This document shows, one piece after another, positions 53,801 through 61,165 of a stretch of DNA of 64,000 nt. The position numbers and the translations under genes are program-made. How positions within the stretch are numbered: the stretch's first letter is position 1; each line of letters starts with the position of its first letter. Source of the DNA: JAJNBA01 sp963842295 (lineage in GTDB: Bacteria; Actinomycetota; UBA4738; HRBIN12); assembly GCA_963842295.1 (NCBI GenBank), contig CAWJFY010000010.1, forward strand, positions 81,379-145,378, in the 5' to 3' direction. The notes below the pieces were generated by a model. The model did not search any database. It saw only the letters and a list, made by a program, of their open reading frames with translations, and was not told the origin of the DNA.

Positions 53801-53992
53801 CAATTCGATGACCGAGCCGCCGTGGTCATCGACCGCCTCGCGGGCGATCTCGGCGAACCTCGCGGCGAGCTTCGCCGCGGCTTCATCACCTCGCTGCTGC
53901 GTGAACAGGGTGTATCCGCGGACGTCGGCGATCAGGAAGGTCTTGATGCCGGGGCGTCCGGCTCCCGCCTCATCGGCCTTCCTATCGCCCAC
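50861..53992 (-). CDS. Fusion: class III cyclase-like domain / TM helix / beta-propeller / SBP family 5
   Basis: 1043 residues. Residues 15-180 are a class III cyclase domain: D23 (FLIADVRGYT), GD at 66-67 (RGDEALAVF) as the second metal site, N126 and R130 (GGALNLAAR). The substrate lysine is E63 and the adenine aspartate place is glycine 119, so adenylate cyclase activity is not expected; E at this position resembles guanylate cyclases. A single helix at about 211-233 follows. Then come about seven blades (250-555) such as GIAIGAGSVWVSNAGNSTIS, and a peptide/nickel-type solute-binding domain (560-1035) with VVSEVMDGSADLVW-like and DDVRVRRAVNLAVDRGAIAE motifs. This topology would place propeller and binding domain outside and cyclase inside. 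No permease or ATPase gene is near. Confidence 0.88.
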   Translation of the reverse strand: MGDRKADEAGAGRPGIKTFLIADVRGYTLFTQQRGDEAAAKLAARFAEIAREAVDDHGGSVIELRGDEALAVFDSPRQAIRAATRAQERFVEETESDPSLPLAVGIGIDAGEAVPLEAGYRGGALNLAARLCGRAGPGEILASQAAMHLARKVEGVRYADQGDLHLKGLADPVRVFRVISEEDDPAARIRLLLPRVPTRGPAPIRLARQHPIVAAVAALALVVALVVPATIALRGGGLRDPIVGDALGLVDLDSGKLADSVVLKSRPGDVALGESRVWVTLPDRGEIVEIDPDARSIRDEIQVGADPSGIAIGAGSVWVSNAGNSTISRISLDTKRVVQTIPSPGGPAGIAVGQDGVWVANSINDSVSHIDPETGEVLATIGVGDQPVDLVLDGQGLWVANTASGDVTLVDPQLEQAVLPVPVGRGPLAIASGLGGIWVGNSLDGTVSRIDPNTHAVTAVEIGGTPRGLAVGAGVIVASDGSGSVKTIDPGSFSVTTIPMGSHASGVALDGGTAWVGVRGSEVAHRGGTLTVMAPYSLDSIDPALAYSGLSWSILALGYDGLVGFKRVGGLDGGTLVPNLALSIPEPTEGGRTYTFQLREGIRYSNGDPVQPQDFRRAIERVLTLEDSSGDPSGGEPYFSGVVGADRCAAVDRCDLSRGVVVDDTRGTVTFHLTEPDPDFVYGLGLHFASPVPVGTPETSEATTPIPTTGPYSVERYTDEEELVLVRNREFSVRPARPNGFPDRIVWRFTIDVDDQVTEVMDGSADLVWQLTERVPELASSHAGQVHLAPELAIFYASLNTQTPPFDDVRVRRAVNLAVDRGAIAELFEGRGFPTCQILPVAFPGFVPYCPYTRSPGTTWTAPDLAEARELIARSGTAGSRVVVWAGPETFEIFPVVAVGRYFVELLDDLGYDAALKVVADGPYIRGVFNPQGRVQMTSAGWASDYPAESGYLPPLVTCGSFLNLAQFCDRGIERQMEEATNLQLVDPLAAHALWSSIEHHIVDLAPLVPLLNRSGGVFVSERLGNFQLNPQWGPLIDQMWVR

Positions 53993-54107
53993 CCCCGGGC
54001 ACCCGCGCCTTCCCCTGTTGCCGTAGCACGATTATGCAACGGGCCGAGAGCGCATGCACGGCGGACACTCGTTGATAGGCGGCGGATCCATCGGTTCCTC
54101 TCCCGTG

Positions 54108-54126
54108 ACTTGCAAACTGACGTCCT
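54108..54126. repeat. Direct repeat A, copy 2
   Basis: ACTTGCAAACTGACGTCCT, one mismatch from the copy at 50393-50411. It lies 116 nt upstream of the cyclase/solute-binding gene on the minus strand and 105 nt upstream of the plus-strand lipoprotein start. Confidence 0.7.
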
Positions 54127-54230
54127 AGAGAGTCCCGGAACCCTGGAGCGAAAAGAACGGTACCTTTCCGCACGCCCGATCAGTGACACGGGGCACCGCC
54201 AAGACAGGCCCCAGGCGATCCACTCCTCTC

Positions 54231-54989
54231 ATGAAGACATCGAGCTTCGCTGAGCCAAGGAGAACCCCGTTCGGATTCCTTCTTACCGTTGCTGCTCTGG
54301 TTCTAGTTGGCTGTGGCGACGCAGGCCTCGACTCCGCAACCCCAAGGTCGTTCACGCCGACCGGGGCGTCTACCTCAACGCCTGCTACGTCGGCCGATCC
54401 CGACGTCATCACGATCGATGGCCGCCAGGTCGTCGGTGTCCTGGACTACCCGGGCTTCACCCTCGAGGTCCCCGCCACGTGGTCCGTGGACGGGGGCTTC
54501 GTGATCAAGCCGGGGCCCGGAGTGCTCGGCATCAGCGTGTGGGACGTGGGCGAGATGCCCCTGGATCCATGTCACTGGCAGGGCACGATGTCTGATCCTG
54601 GTCCGACCGTTGACGATCTCGTCGACGCGATCACGACCCAGCGATTCCGCCACGCCACGGAACCGACCGACGCGACGCTGGCAGGGTACCGAGGCCGCTT
54701 CGTCCAGTGGTCGGTGCCGAACAACCGGGTGGTAACCGGGGACGCCGAATTCGAAGGTTGCGACGTGGAGCCGTCCAACGGACTTCGCACCTTCGTCAGC
54801 TGGTTGGGCAACGGGGAAGGTCAGCGATTCCAGCAGGTTGCGGGCCAGGTCGACCTGTTGTGGGTCCTCGACGTTGGCGGGCAGCGGCTGGTCGTCGATG
54901 CCACTTATTCACCGGACACCACCGATGCCGACCGCGCCGAACTGACGGGCATCGTGGAATCGCTCCGATTCACCGACAACGCCGCGTAG
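54231..54989 (+). CDS. Hypothetical lipoprotein
   Basis: 252 residues from ATG 54231 (MKTSSFAEPRRTPFGFLLTV). Lipobox LVLVGC followed by a serine/threonine/proline-rich spacer (SFTPTGASTSTPATSADPDV). The mature domain includes YPGFTLEVPATWSVDGGFVI and CHWQGTMSDPGPTVDDLVDA, with a second cysteine in EFEGCDVEP. It resembles the many actinobacterial lipoproteins of about 200-250 residues annotated only as hypothetical. It is flanked by repeat A (upstream) and repeat B (downstream). Confidence 0.65.
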   Translation: MKTSSFAEPRRTPFGFLLTVAALVLVGCGDAGLDSATPRSFTPTGASTSTPATSADPDVITIDGRQVVGVLDYPGFTLEVPATWSVDGGFVIKPGPGVLGISVWDVGEMPLDPCHWQGTMSDPGPTVDDLVDAITTQRFRHATEPTDATLAGYRGRFVQWSVPNNRVVTGDAEFEGCDVEPSNGLRTFVSWLGNGEGQRFQQVAGQVDLLWVLDVGGQRLVVDATYSPDTTDADRAELTGIVESLRFTDNAA

Positions 54990-55015
54990 CAACCAATGAG
55001 GTCTGTTTTCGGGGG

Positions 55016-55041
55016 GCTCTTTGAGCTGGTGTTGACCAGCC
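55016..55041. repeat. Direct repeat B, copy 2, with possible promoter
   Basis: 26 nt that differ from 50419-50444 at three positions; they include the inverted repeat CTGGT-GTTG-ACCAG. TTTGAG, a 17-nt spacer and TACACT across this repeat (55021-55049) also fit a promoter reading rightwards, but no gene starts just beyond it on the plus strand. Confidence 0.55.
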
Positions 55042-55115
55042 CTACACTCGTGAATCATCCACAGCGGCGGTCTCAGCTCGTGGCGAAGGTGGCCTGCCGA
55101 TGTGGGAGTTGGTCC

Positions 55116-56000
55116 TCAAGGGGAGGTCGCGCGCATCACCTGCGCGGCATGATCCGGCACGTACGTATAGATCTCGCGCGGAGGCCGCACGTAGCCCTCG
55201 TCGTCTTGACGCTCGGGCAGCTCCAACTCCTTGAGCGTCTTCGGTACGTACGGGAGTCGGCTCAGCAGATGCGCCATGCAGTTGAGACGAGCCCGTCGCT
55301 TGTCGTCGGCGGGGACGACGAACCACGGTGCCTCCGGGATGTCGGTGTGCACGAACATCTCGTCCTTCGCCCGCGAGTAGTCGACCCAATGGGTGCGCGA
55401 ATCCAGATCCGTCTCGGAGAGCTTCCAGCGACGCATCGGGTCGTCGATCCGCGCCCCGAAACGCCGCCCCTGCTCTTGGTCGCTCACGGAGAACCAGTAC
55501 TTCGTCAGGTGGATGCCGTCGGCGACGAGCAGTCGCTCGAAGATCGGACATTGTTGGAGGAACATCCGGTGCTCCTCGGGTGTGCAGAACCCGAGCACCT
55601 TCTCGATGCCGGCGCGGTTGTACCAACTGCGGTCGAACAACACGATCTCGCCTCCGGCGGGCAGCTGCTCCACGTACCGCTGGAAGTACCACTGGGTCGT
55701 CTGGCGTTCGGAGGGCACCGGGAGCGCGACCACCCGCGCGATCCTGGGATTCAGATGCTCGGTGATGCGCTTGATGGCGCCCCCCTTGCCCGCTGCGTCT
55801 CGCCCCTCGAAGATCACAACCACGCGCTCGCCGGACGCCTTCACCCACTCGGCCATCTTCACGAGCTCCTCCTGGAGCCGGAGGAGCTCTGCCGCGTAGA
55901 CCTTCTTCGGCACCTTGGGAGGCGACGCAGTTCGATCCTGGGTGGGACGGCCGGGTGACTCGTGGCCGCGATGCTTCCCCTTGACCTTCGAGTCGCCCAT
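55116..56000 (-). CDS. ppk2: Polyphosphate kinase 2
   Basis: 294 residues from ATG 55998-56000; further upstream in-frame starts cover only low-complexity sequence. PPK2 hallmarks: Walker A FEGRDAAGKGGAIKRITEHL, the region RVVALPVPSERQTTQWYFQR, Walker B GGEIVLFDRSWYNRAGIEKV and the lid with WKLSETDLDSRTHWVDYSRA. The single-domain length and motifs fit class I PPK2, which uses polyphosphate to phosphorylate nucleoside diphosphates (for example GDP to GTP). Cytoplasmic. It diverges from the envelope operon starting at 56101, with 100 nt between. Confidence 0.93.
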   Translation of the reverse strand: MGDSKVKGKHRGHESPGRPTQDRTASPPKVPKKVYAAELLRLQEELVKMAEWVKASGERVVVIFEGRDAAGKGGAIKRITEHLNPRIARVVALPVPSERQTTQWYFQRYVEQLPAGGEIVLFDRSWYNRAGIEKVLGFCTPEEHRMFLQQCPIFERLLVADGIHLTKYWFSVSDQEQGRRFGARIDDPMRRWKLSETDLDSRTHWVDYSRAKDEMFVHTDIPEAPWFVVPADDKRRARLNCMAHLLSRLPYVPKTLKELELPERQDDEGYVRPPREIYTYVPDHAAQVMRATSP

Positions 56001-56100
56001 CCCACGCCCTCCTGAGAACACCGTAGAGCATCGACCCCCCGGCGTGCCGGGTGGCGCCGGCGCGCTCGGGTTGTGACCTCGACCAGATGGAGGCAAGCTC

Positions 56101-57219
56101 GTGGTGATGGCATCGGTCGATCGAGCCCGACGCAAGCGAGTGATCCGCGTGGTCCAGGGTTCCCTGTCCGCGCTGGTCATGATCGCGATCTTCGGACTGA
56201 TCCTGCCGAAGATCGCCAGCTATGCGGATGTGTGGGCGACCATCAGGGCTCTGACGTGGATCGAGATGTTCTCGCTCATCGCGGCCACCGTCTTCAATCT
56301 CTTCACCTATTGGTGGCAGATGCAGGCGGCGATGCCGGGGCTCACACTCGGACAGGCGGCGGTGAGCAATCAGACCTCAACGACCGTCTCGAACCTCGTG
56401 CCGGGGGCCGGCGTCGTCGCGACCGGCCTCATGTACGGGATGTTCCACTCGTGGGGGTTCACGGGCTCCGAGGTCGCTCTGCTCGCTTCGACGACCGGCA
56501 TCTGGAACACGTTCTTGAAGCTGGGTCTCCCGATCATGGCTGTGGCGCTGCTCGCGATCGTGGGCCGGGCCACGAACACTCTGCTCGCGCCGGCGCTGAT
56601 CGGCCTCTTGTTCCTCGCCGGCAGCGTCGTCCTGTTCGCGATGGTGCTGTGGAAGAAGTCGCTCGCCCGGGTGATCGGAGCCCGGCTCGGCAAGATCTGG
56701 TCGTCGATCCGAGGACTCTTCCACAAGCCCCCCGTCGATACGTGGGGTGAAGCCGCCGTGCGGTTCCGCAAGCAGACGATCGGGCTGGTCGTCAGGCGAT
56801 GGCCCGCGCTGACGGTCACGACCATCGCCAGCCACCTCGCGCTGTGGTTCGTGCTGGTTCTCTCACTTCGTCACGTGGGCGTCTCCGCGCACGAGGTAAG
56901 CACCATCCAGGTCCTTGCGGTCTTCGCGTTCGTCCGGCTGATCTCGGCCATCCCCATCACGCCTGGCGGCATAGGCGTGGTGGAGCTCGGACTGATCGGT
57001 GGTCTCTACGCCGCCGGCAAGAACCACGCGGATGTCCCGCTCGACGAGTTCAAGGTCCAGGTGACGGCTGCCGCGCTCCTGTTCCGGACGTTGACGTTCG
57101 GGATCCAGATCCCGCTGGGGGGCTTCACGTACCTGATCTGGCAACGCAAGAAGAGCTGGCGGAAACCCCAACCCGAAGCCCCCCAACCGTCCGAAGTCCC
57201 CGCGGGATCCCCGAGATGA
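56101..57219 (+). CDS. UPF0104/lysylphosphatidylglycerol synthase-type membrane protein (flippase-like)
   Basis: About 372 residues, GTG 56101 or ATG 56107, with about eight membrane helices. Characteristic blocks: TTVSNLVPGAGVVATGLMYG and FVRLISAIPITPGGIGVVEL, the PGGIGVVE signature of the LPG-synthase TM region/UPF0104 family, flippase-like domains that move lipids across the membrane. The catalytic synthase domain of MprF is missing, so it is the stand-alone membrane unit. It is the first gene of an apparent four-gene operon and its stop overlaps the next ATG. Confidence 0.88.
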   Translation: MVMASVDRARRKRVIRVVQGSLSALVMIAIFGLILPKIASYADVWATIRALTWIEMFSLIAATVFNLFTYWWQMQAAMPGLTLGQAAVSNQTSTTVSNLVPGAGVVATGLMYGMFHSWGFTGSEVALLASTTGIWNTFLKLGLPIMAVALLAIVGRATNTLLAPALIGLLFLAGSVVLFAMVLWKKSLARVIGARLGKIWSSIRGLFHKPPVDTWGEAAVRFRKQTIGLVVRRWPALTVTTIASHLALWFVLVLSLRHVGVSAHEVSTIQVLAVFAFVRLISAIPITPGGIGVVELGLIGGLYAAGKNHADVPLDEFKVQVTAAALLFRTLTFGIQIPLGGFTYLIWQRKKSWRKPQPEAPQPSEVPAGSPR

Positions 57220-58148
57220 GGACTCGGATCCGACGCTCCGTTCCCCGCGTCCTCAGCATTCTCGTTCTGCTCGCCGCCTGCACGGAGAGCGCTTCCGCGC
57301 CGCCGCCTCGCCATCCCGACGGCATCAAGGTGGCCGCGTTCAGCTTCACCGAGAGCGAGATCCTCGCCGAGCTCTACTCCCAGGCCTTGGAGACGAAGGG
57401 CTACCCGACAGACCCGGTGCTGAACGCCGGCCCGAGGGAGCTCGTGCAACCGGCGCTCGCGGAGGGGCTCATCGATGTCGTTCCCGAATACGCGGGCTCG
57501 GCCCTCGGCTTCCTCACACTTGGCGCCCTGGAGGGAACCGCGAGCGTCAGCGAGACCCACGACGCACTGACGAGGGTGGTCACGCCATCAGGTGTGATCG
57601 CACTGGCGCCGGCCCCCGCCCAGGATGCGAACGCGATCGTTGTGACGCAGGCGACGGCCGATCGGTTCCGGTTACGCGACGTCAGCGATCTCGCTGCTGT
57701 CGACTCGCGGTTGGTGTTCGGCGGCCCACCAGAGTGCGCGCAGCGGCGCCTGTGCCTGGTAGGCCTCGAGAGCGTGTACGGGCTCAGCTTCCGGGAGTTC
57801 ATCCCGCTCGACTCGGGCGGGCCCCTCACGCTCCAGGCGCTGCGCTCGGGAGGCATCGACGTGGCCCTTCTGTTCACTACCGATCCTGCGATCGTGTCCG
57901 AAGGACTCGTCGTCTTGACCGATGACCGAGGACTCCAGCCGTCCGAGAACATCACGCCCCTCCTGCGTCGAGAGGTGCTGTCCACGCACGGCGAGGGAGT
58001 CGTCCAGACGCTGGATGCCGTTTCGGCACTCCTCACGACCGAGGACCTGCGAGCGATGATCGGACGGGTCGTGGCGGGAAGCTCGGCGCGCGAGGTGGCA
58101 GCTTCATGGCTGAAGGACCATCGATCGGCCTTGATGGAGGGCTCGTGA
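57216..58148 (+). CDS. OpuC/ProX-like substrate-binding lipoprotein
   Basis: 310 residues from ATG 57216, overlapping the flippase stop (ATGA). Signal peptide with lipobox LLAAC (residues 18-22). FSFTESEILAELYSQALETK, REL-QPALAEGLIDVVPEYA and the PEYAGS segment match glycine-betaine/choline/carnitine-binding proteins of the OpuC/ProX family, including the hydrophobic cage region. No permease or ATPase gene is present nearby, so it is an orphan solute-binding protein; its coupling to a lipid flippase suggests a lipid-head-group or quaternary-amine ligand (inference). The stop overlaps the next GTG. Confidence 0.85.
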   Translation: MRTRIRRSVPRVLSILVLLAACTESASAPPPRHPDGIKVAAFSFTESEILAELYSQALETKGYPTDPVLNAGPRELVQPALAEGLIDVVPEYAGSALGFLTLGALEGTASVSETHDALTRVVTPSGVIALAPAPAQDANAIVVTQATADRFRLRDVSDLAAVDSRLVFGGPPECAQRRLCLVGLESVYGLSFREFIPLDSGGPLTLQALRSGGIDVALLFTTDPAIVSEGLVVLTDDRGLQPSENITPLLRREVLSTHGEGVVQTLDAVSALLTTEDLRAMIGRVVAGSSAREVAASWLKDHRSALMEGS

Positions 58149-58700
58149 CGGACGATCCCAACGCCATCTCACGCGGAGCGACCGAAGCGTCCGAGCTGGT
58201 GACCGTGCCCGATCACGAGGACACGATCAGGCGAACTCGGAAGCAACGACGTCCGACCGGCGCTCCCCCACCGCTGCGACGGAGGATGGGTGCAAGCGGT
58301 CGATTCTGGCTCGCGATGATGGCCTACGCGTCCATCGTGACCGTCCTCGTGCTCCAGATCGACGAGGTCTTGCGATTCTCTGATCAGAAGGAGAGCTGGT
58401 TGTTGCTTCGCCTTGCGGACCTCCGAGTGGACTGGCTGACGCCGATCATGCGCGGCATCAAGTCCGCCGGATCCGACTGGGGGATGACCGTTCTCGGCCT
58501 TGGGCTGGTGTGCGCCCTGATGATCTTCCGCAGATGGCGTCACCTGCTGGTGTTCCTGGGAAGCCTCTTCGTCATGCAGATCGTGGGAGAGATCGTCTAC
58601 GAGATCCTGACCCGCCCGCGTCCATACGGCGTGACGATCATCGCCGGGTGGGGTGGGTTCGCGTTGCCGTCGGCGCCCGTCGCCGGGCTCACGGCCGTCC
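58145..58700 (+). CDS. PAP2-like/kinase fusion, N-terminal fragment (PAP2-like membrane domain)
   Basis: Starts at GTG 58145 (overlap GTGA with the previous stop). After a polar N-terminus of about 55 residues there are membrane helices and PAP2-like order: WLTPIMRGIKSAGSDWG, then VYEILTRPRPYGV (RP motif), then GFALPSAPVAGLTA, where PAP2 enzymes have PSGHA. The second-motif histidine is lost. Near 58699 the frame changes by one extra base (GTCCTT read for GTCTT restores AVLIGIVYS). After this point the original frame is arginine-rich nonsense to 59701. This is either an error or a real lesion. Confidence 0.75.
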
Positions 58701-59927
58701 TTGATCGGCATCGTCTATTCGTTGGTCGTTCCGGGACGACCCCGGTGGTTCGCGAAGCTCTCGATCGCCGCCATCATCGGCCTCTTCGTGATCGCGCGGA
58801 TGTATCTCGCAGTGGACGGACCTGCCGGCGTGTTGTATGGGCTGATCCTGGGCGTGGCGTTCCCACTGACGGCGTTCCGCTGGTTCACGCCGAACGAGGT
58901 GTTTCCCGTCGTCTATCGGAAGGGCAGCACGGCGCACCTCGACGTCACGGGTCGACGAGGCGAGGCGATCCGAGAGGCGGTGCAGGAGCAGCTCGGGCTC
59001 ACGGTGCTCGAGATCAAGCCCGTCGGGCTGGAGGGATCGGGAGGTTCCACCCCGCTTCGCCTCAAGGTCGCGGGCGACCCCGACACCTATCTGTTCGCGA
59101 AGCTGTACGCGAAGAGCCACGTGCGGGCGGACCGCTGGTACAAGCTGTCGCGGATCGTGCTGTACGGGTCCCTCGAGGACGAGGCCTCGTTCCAGTCCGT
59201 TCGGCGATTCGTCGAGTACGAGGACTACACCCTGCGGCTGATGACGGACGAGGACATCCCCGTGCCGACGCCGCAGGGGATCGTCGAGATCTCGCCCGAA
59301 CGCGAGTACATGATCGTCATGGAGTTCTTCGAGGGCGCCGAGGAGATCGGGGATGTCGACGTCGACGAGGGGGTCGTGGACGAGGGACTCTCGCTGGTCC
59401 GCAAGCTGTGGGACGCGGGTCTGGCGCATCGCGACATCAAACCCGCGAACCTGATGGTCAGGGACGGACGTGTGCTCCTGATCGACGTCTTCTTCGCTCA
59501 GGTGAAGCCGTCACCGTGGCGGCAGGCGGTGGACCTCGGCAACATGATGCTCGTCCTCGCGGTCCGCTCGGACGTGGACCTCGTCTACCGGCGCGCACTG
59601 ACGTTCTTCACCGCCGACGAGATCGCCGAGGCGTTCGCCGCCACCCGCGGGATCGCGAGTCCCACGCAGCTCCGAGCCTTCATGAAGCGGGATCCTCGTG
59701 ACCTGTTGGGACAGTTCCGCGCACTCGCGCCAGAACGTAGGCCGATCTCGATCCAACGATGGAGCGTCCGCCGCGTCCTCCTCGCGCTCGGGATGCTCGC
59801 TGCGTTCGCGATCGCCGTCTCATCCAGCATCAATGCCTTCCTTCCGGCGCAGAACCCGGGCGTCGCACATGCACCCGAGTGCGGAGTGAGCCACGCATCC
59901 ACCCTCTCGGCACAGGCCGTGCCGACG
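58698..59927 (+). CDS. PAP2-like/kinase fusion, middle fragment (kinase domain)
   Basis: Continues as SLIGIVYSLVV and ends the PAP2-like part with ARMYLAVDGPAGVLYGLILG, where active PAP2 has SRxYLGxHxxxDVxxG, so the histidine and aspartate are changed. A protein-kinase-like fold follows: LAHRDIKPANLMV (HRD and N catalytic loop), then VLLIDVFFAQ (IDV in place of DFG), and a helix near the end (LALGMLAAFAIAVSSSINAF). It is like RIO/lipid-kinase-type actinobacterial proteins. The next frame change is near 59928 (an extra T). A stop of this frame occurs at 60002. Confidence 0.78.
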
Positions 59928-59928
59928 T

Positions 59929-60351
59929 GCGGCGGCGATCCCCTGTTTGGACGCTTTGCCCTCCGGGTGGACCTATGGTGGCGGCGACATCCACAGCGGT
60001 GAGGCGAGCTTCTGGCTGGATTCTGATCTGGCCGGGATGCGAGCGGTCACGGTGACGCTCGCGCCGGCATGCGACGTGTCGAGCGCCCACGAGGTCCCCT
60101 CCGATGAAGCCGGCACCCGCAGGTTCGAGGCTCCGTCCAGCTTGACGCCGCAGCTCCTCAACGTCCGCTCCTACGTGTTCCCTGGAGGGTGCGCCACGTA
60201 TCGCTTCGCCTTCACGGAGGGCGCTCCCACGGCGTTGGTGTTCGATGTGGACGAGGCCGTGTCGTTCGTCCCCAGATCCGATCTGGTGGCGCACCTCCGG
60301 GAGACCGAGGGTCTCGCCCTATGCGGGCGAGGCGCGCCATGTCCGCCGTGA
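59929..60351 (+). CDS. PAP2-like/kinase fusion, C-terminal extracytoplasmic fragment
   Basis: After removing the T at 59928, reading continues from the previous frame as AQAVPTAAAIPCLDALPSGW. The region has YGGGDIHSGEASFWLDSDLA, SSAHEVPSDEAGTRRFEAPS and VFPGGCATYRFAF, with a pair of cysteines (IPC, GGC) that could form a disulfide outside the membrane. The pattern (PSGW..GG..G...FWLDSD..G) is familiar from the C-termini of actinobacterial kinase proteins of this type, though I cannot name a domain. It ends 60349-60351, overlapping the start of the PAP2 gene. Confidence 0.7.
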   Translation, partial: AAAIPCLDALPSGWTYGGGDIHSGEASFWLDSDLAGMRAVTVTLAPACDVSSAHEVPSDEAGTRRFEAPSSLTPQLLNVRSYVFPGGCATYRFAFTEGAPTALVFDVDEAVSFVPRSDLVAHLRETEGLALCGRGAPCPP

Positions 60352-61055
60352 GCCGCCGGCCGGTCGAAGCAACGGACCAGGGGGACGACCAAGAGCATCC
60401 GCTCCTCGGGATGCCGCAACGCGACACGGTGGTCACGGCGACGCTCGCGGCAGCGACCGTGACCTTCTTCGCTCTCATGGCCACCGATGCCGGCCGCAGA
60501 CTGATCCAGCCGATCGACGACGCGTTCCTCCGCTGGATCGTGTCGCTCCGGACCGGATGGCTGACGGTTGTCGCCCATCTCTTCAACGTGATCGGACTGA
60601 GCTACGTGATGGCACCGATCCGGCTCGGGATCGCCGGATGGTTGGCGATCCGGCGGAGGTGGTGGCACTTCGCCGCGTTCGTCTCCGCGATCGTCGTCTC
60701 GGAGATCGCGATCGGCACGCTCAAGGCGCTCTACGACCGGCCTCGGGCGCTCGGATCTCTCGTCGAGACGAGCAGCGCCTCGTTCCCATCGGGGCACGCC
60801 GTGGCCGCCTCGGTCACCGCCGTGGCAGCGGTGATCGCGCTGGTGCCCGAGGGGCCGCGCCGCTATCGGTGGGGGGCAGCGGCCGTCGGGTTCTCGTTCC
60901 TGATGGGCCTCTCGCGGACCTACCTGGGAGCGCACTGGCTGTCCGACGCGATCGCGGGCGTGCTGCTCGGTACCACGATCGCGCTCGGTTCCGCCCTGAT
61001 CGTCCACCGCGTGCGCGAAGGGCGATCGTCAGCTGACATCGCGCCGCTGGAATAA
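60339..61055 (+). CDS. PAP2 family phosphatase
   Basis: 238 residues from ATG 60339 (or ATG 60321). Six-helix PAP2 protein with all three active-site motifs: KALYDRPRAL (K-x6-RP), SASFPSGHA (PSGH) and SRTYLGAHWLSDAIAGVLLG (SR-x-H-x3-D). It is expected to dephosphorylate a lipid phosphate, such as undecaprenyl-diphosphate or phosphatidate, on the outer membrane face. It overlaps the preceding kinase-fusion gene by 13 nt and closes the operon. It thus pairs a competent PAP2 with the degenerate one. Confidence 0.92.
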   Translation: MSAVSRRPVEATDQGDDQEHPLLGMPQRDTVVTATLAAATVTFFALMATDAGRRLIQPIDDAFLRWIVSLRTGWLTVVAHLFNVIGLSYVMAPIRLGIAGWLAIRRRWWHFAAFVSAIVVSEIAIGTLKALYDRPRALGSLVETSSASFPSGHAVAASVTAVAAVIALVPEGPRRYRWGAAAVGFSFLMGLSRTYLGAHWLSDAIAGVLLGTTIALGSALIVHRVREGRSSADIAPLE

Positions 61056-61165
61056 CAGCGAGCCCACCACGATCGACGAGGGCGGTCCACGTCAGGAAGA
61101 GCGCTGCGCCCCACCCGGATCGAGGGGCTCGCCCTCGGTCGTGACCGCGAGCCGTCGCTCGGAGA

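Noticed and set aside
50393..55041. Repeats A and B considered as insertion-sequence ends
   Set aside because: No transposase gene lies between them, their inverted similarity is weak, and no target duplication was found; kept only as an open finding.
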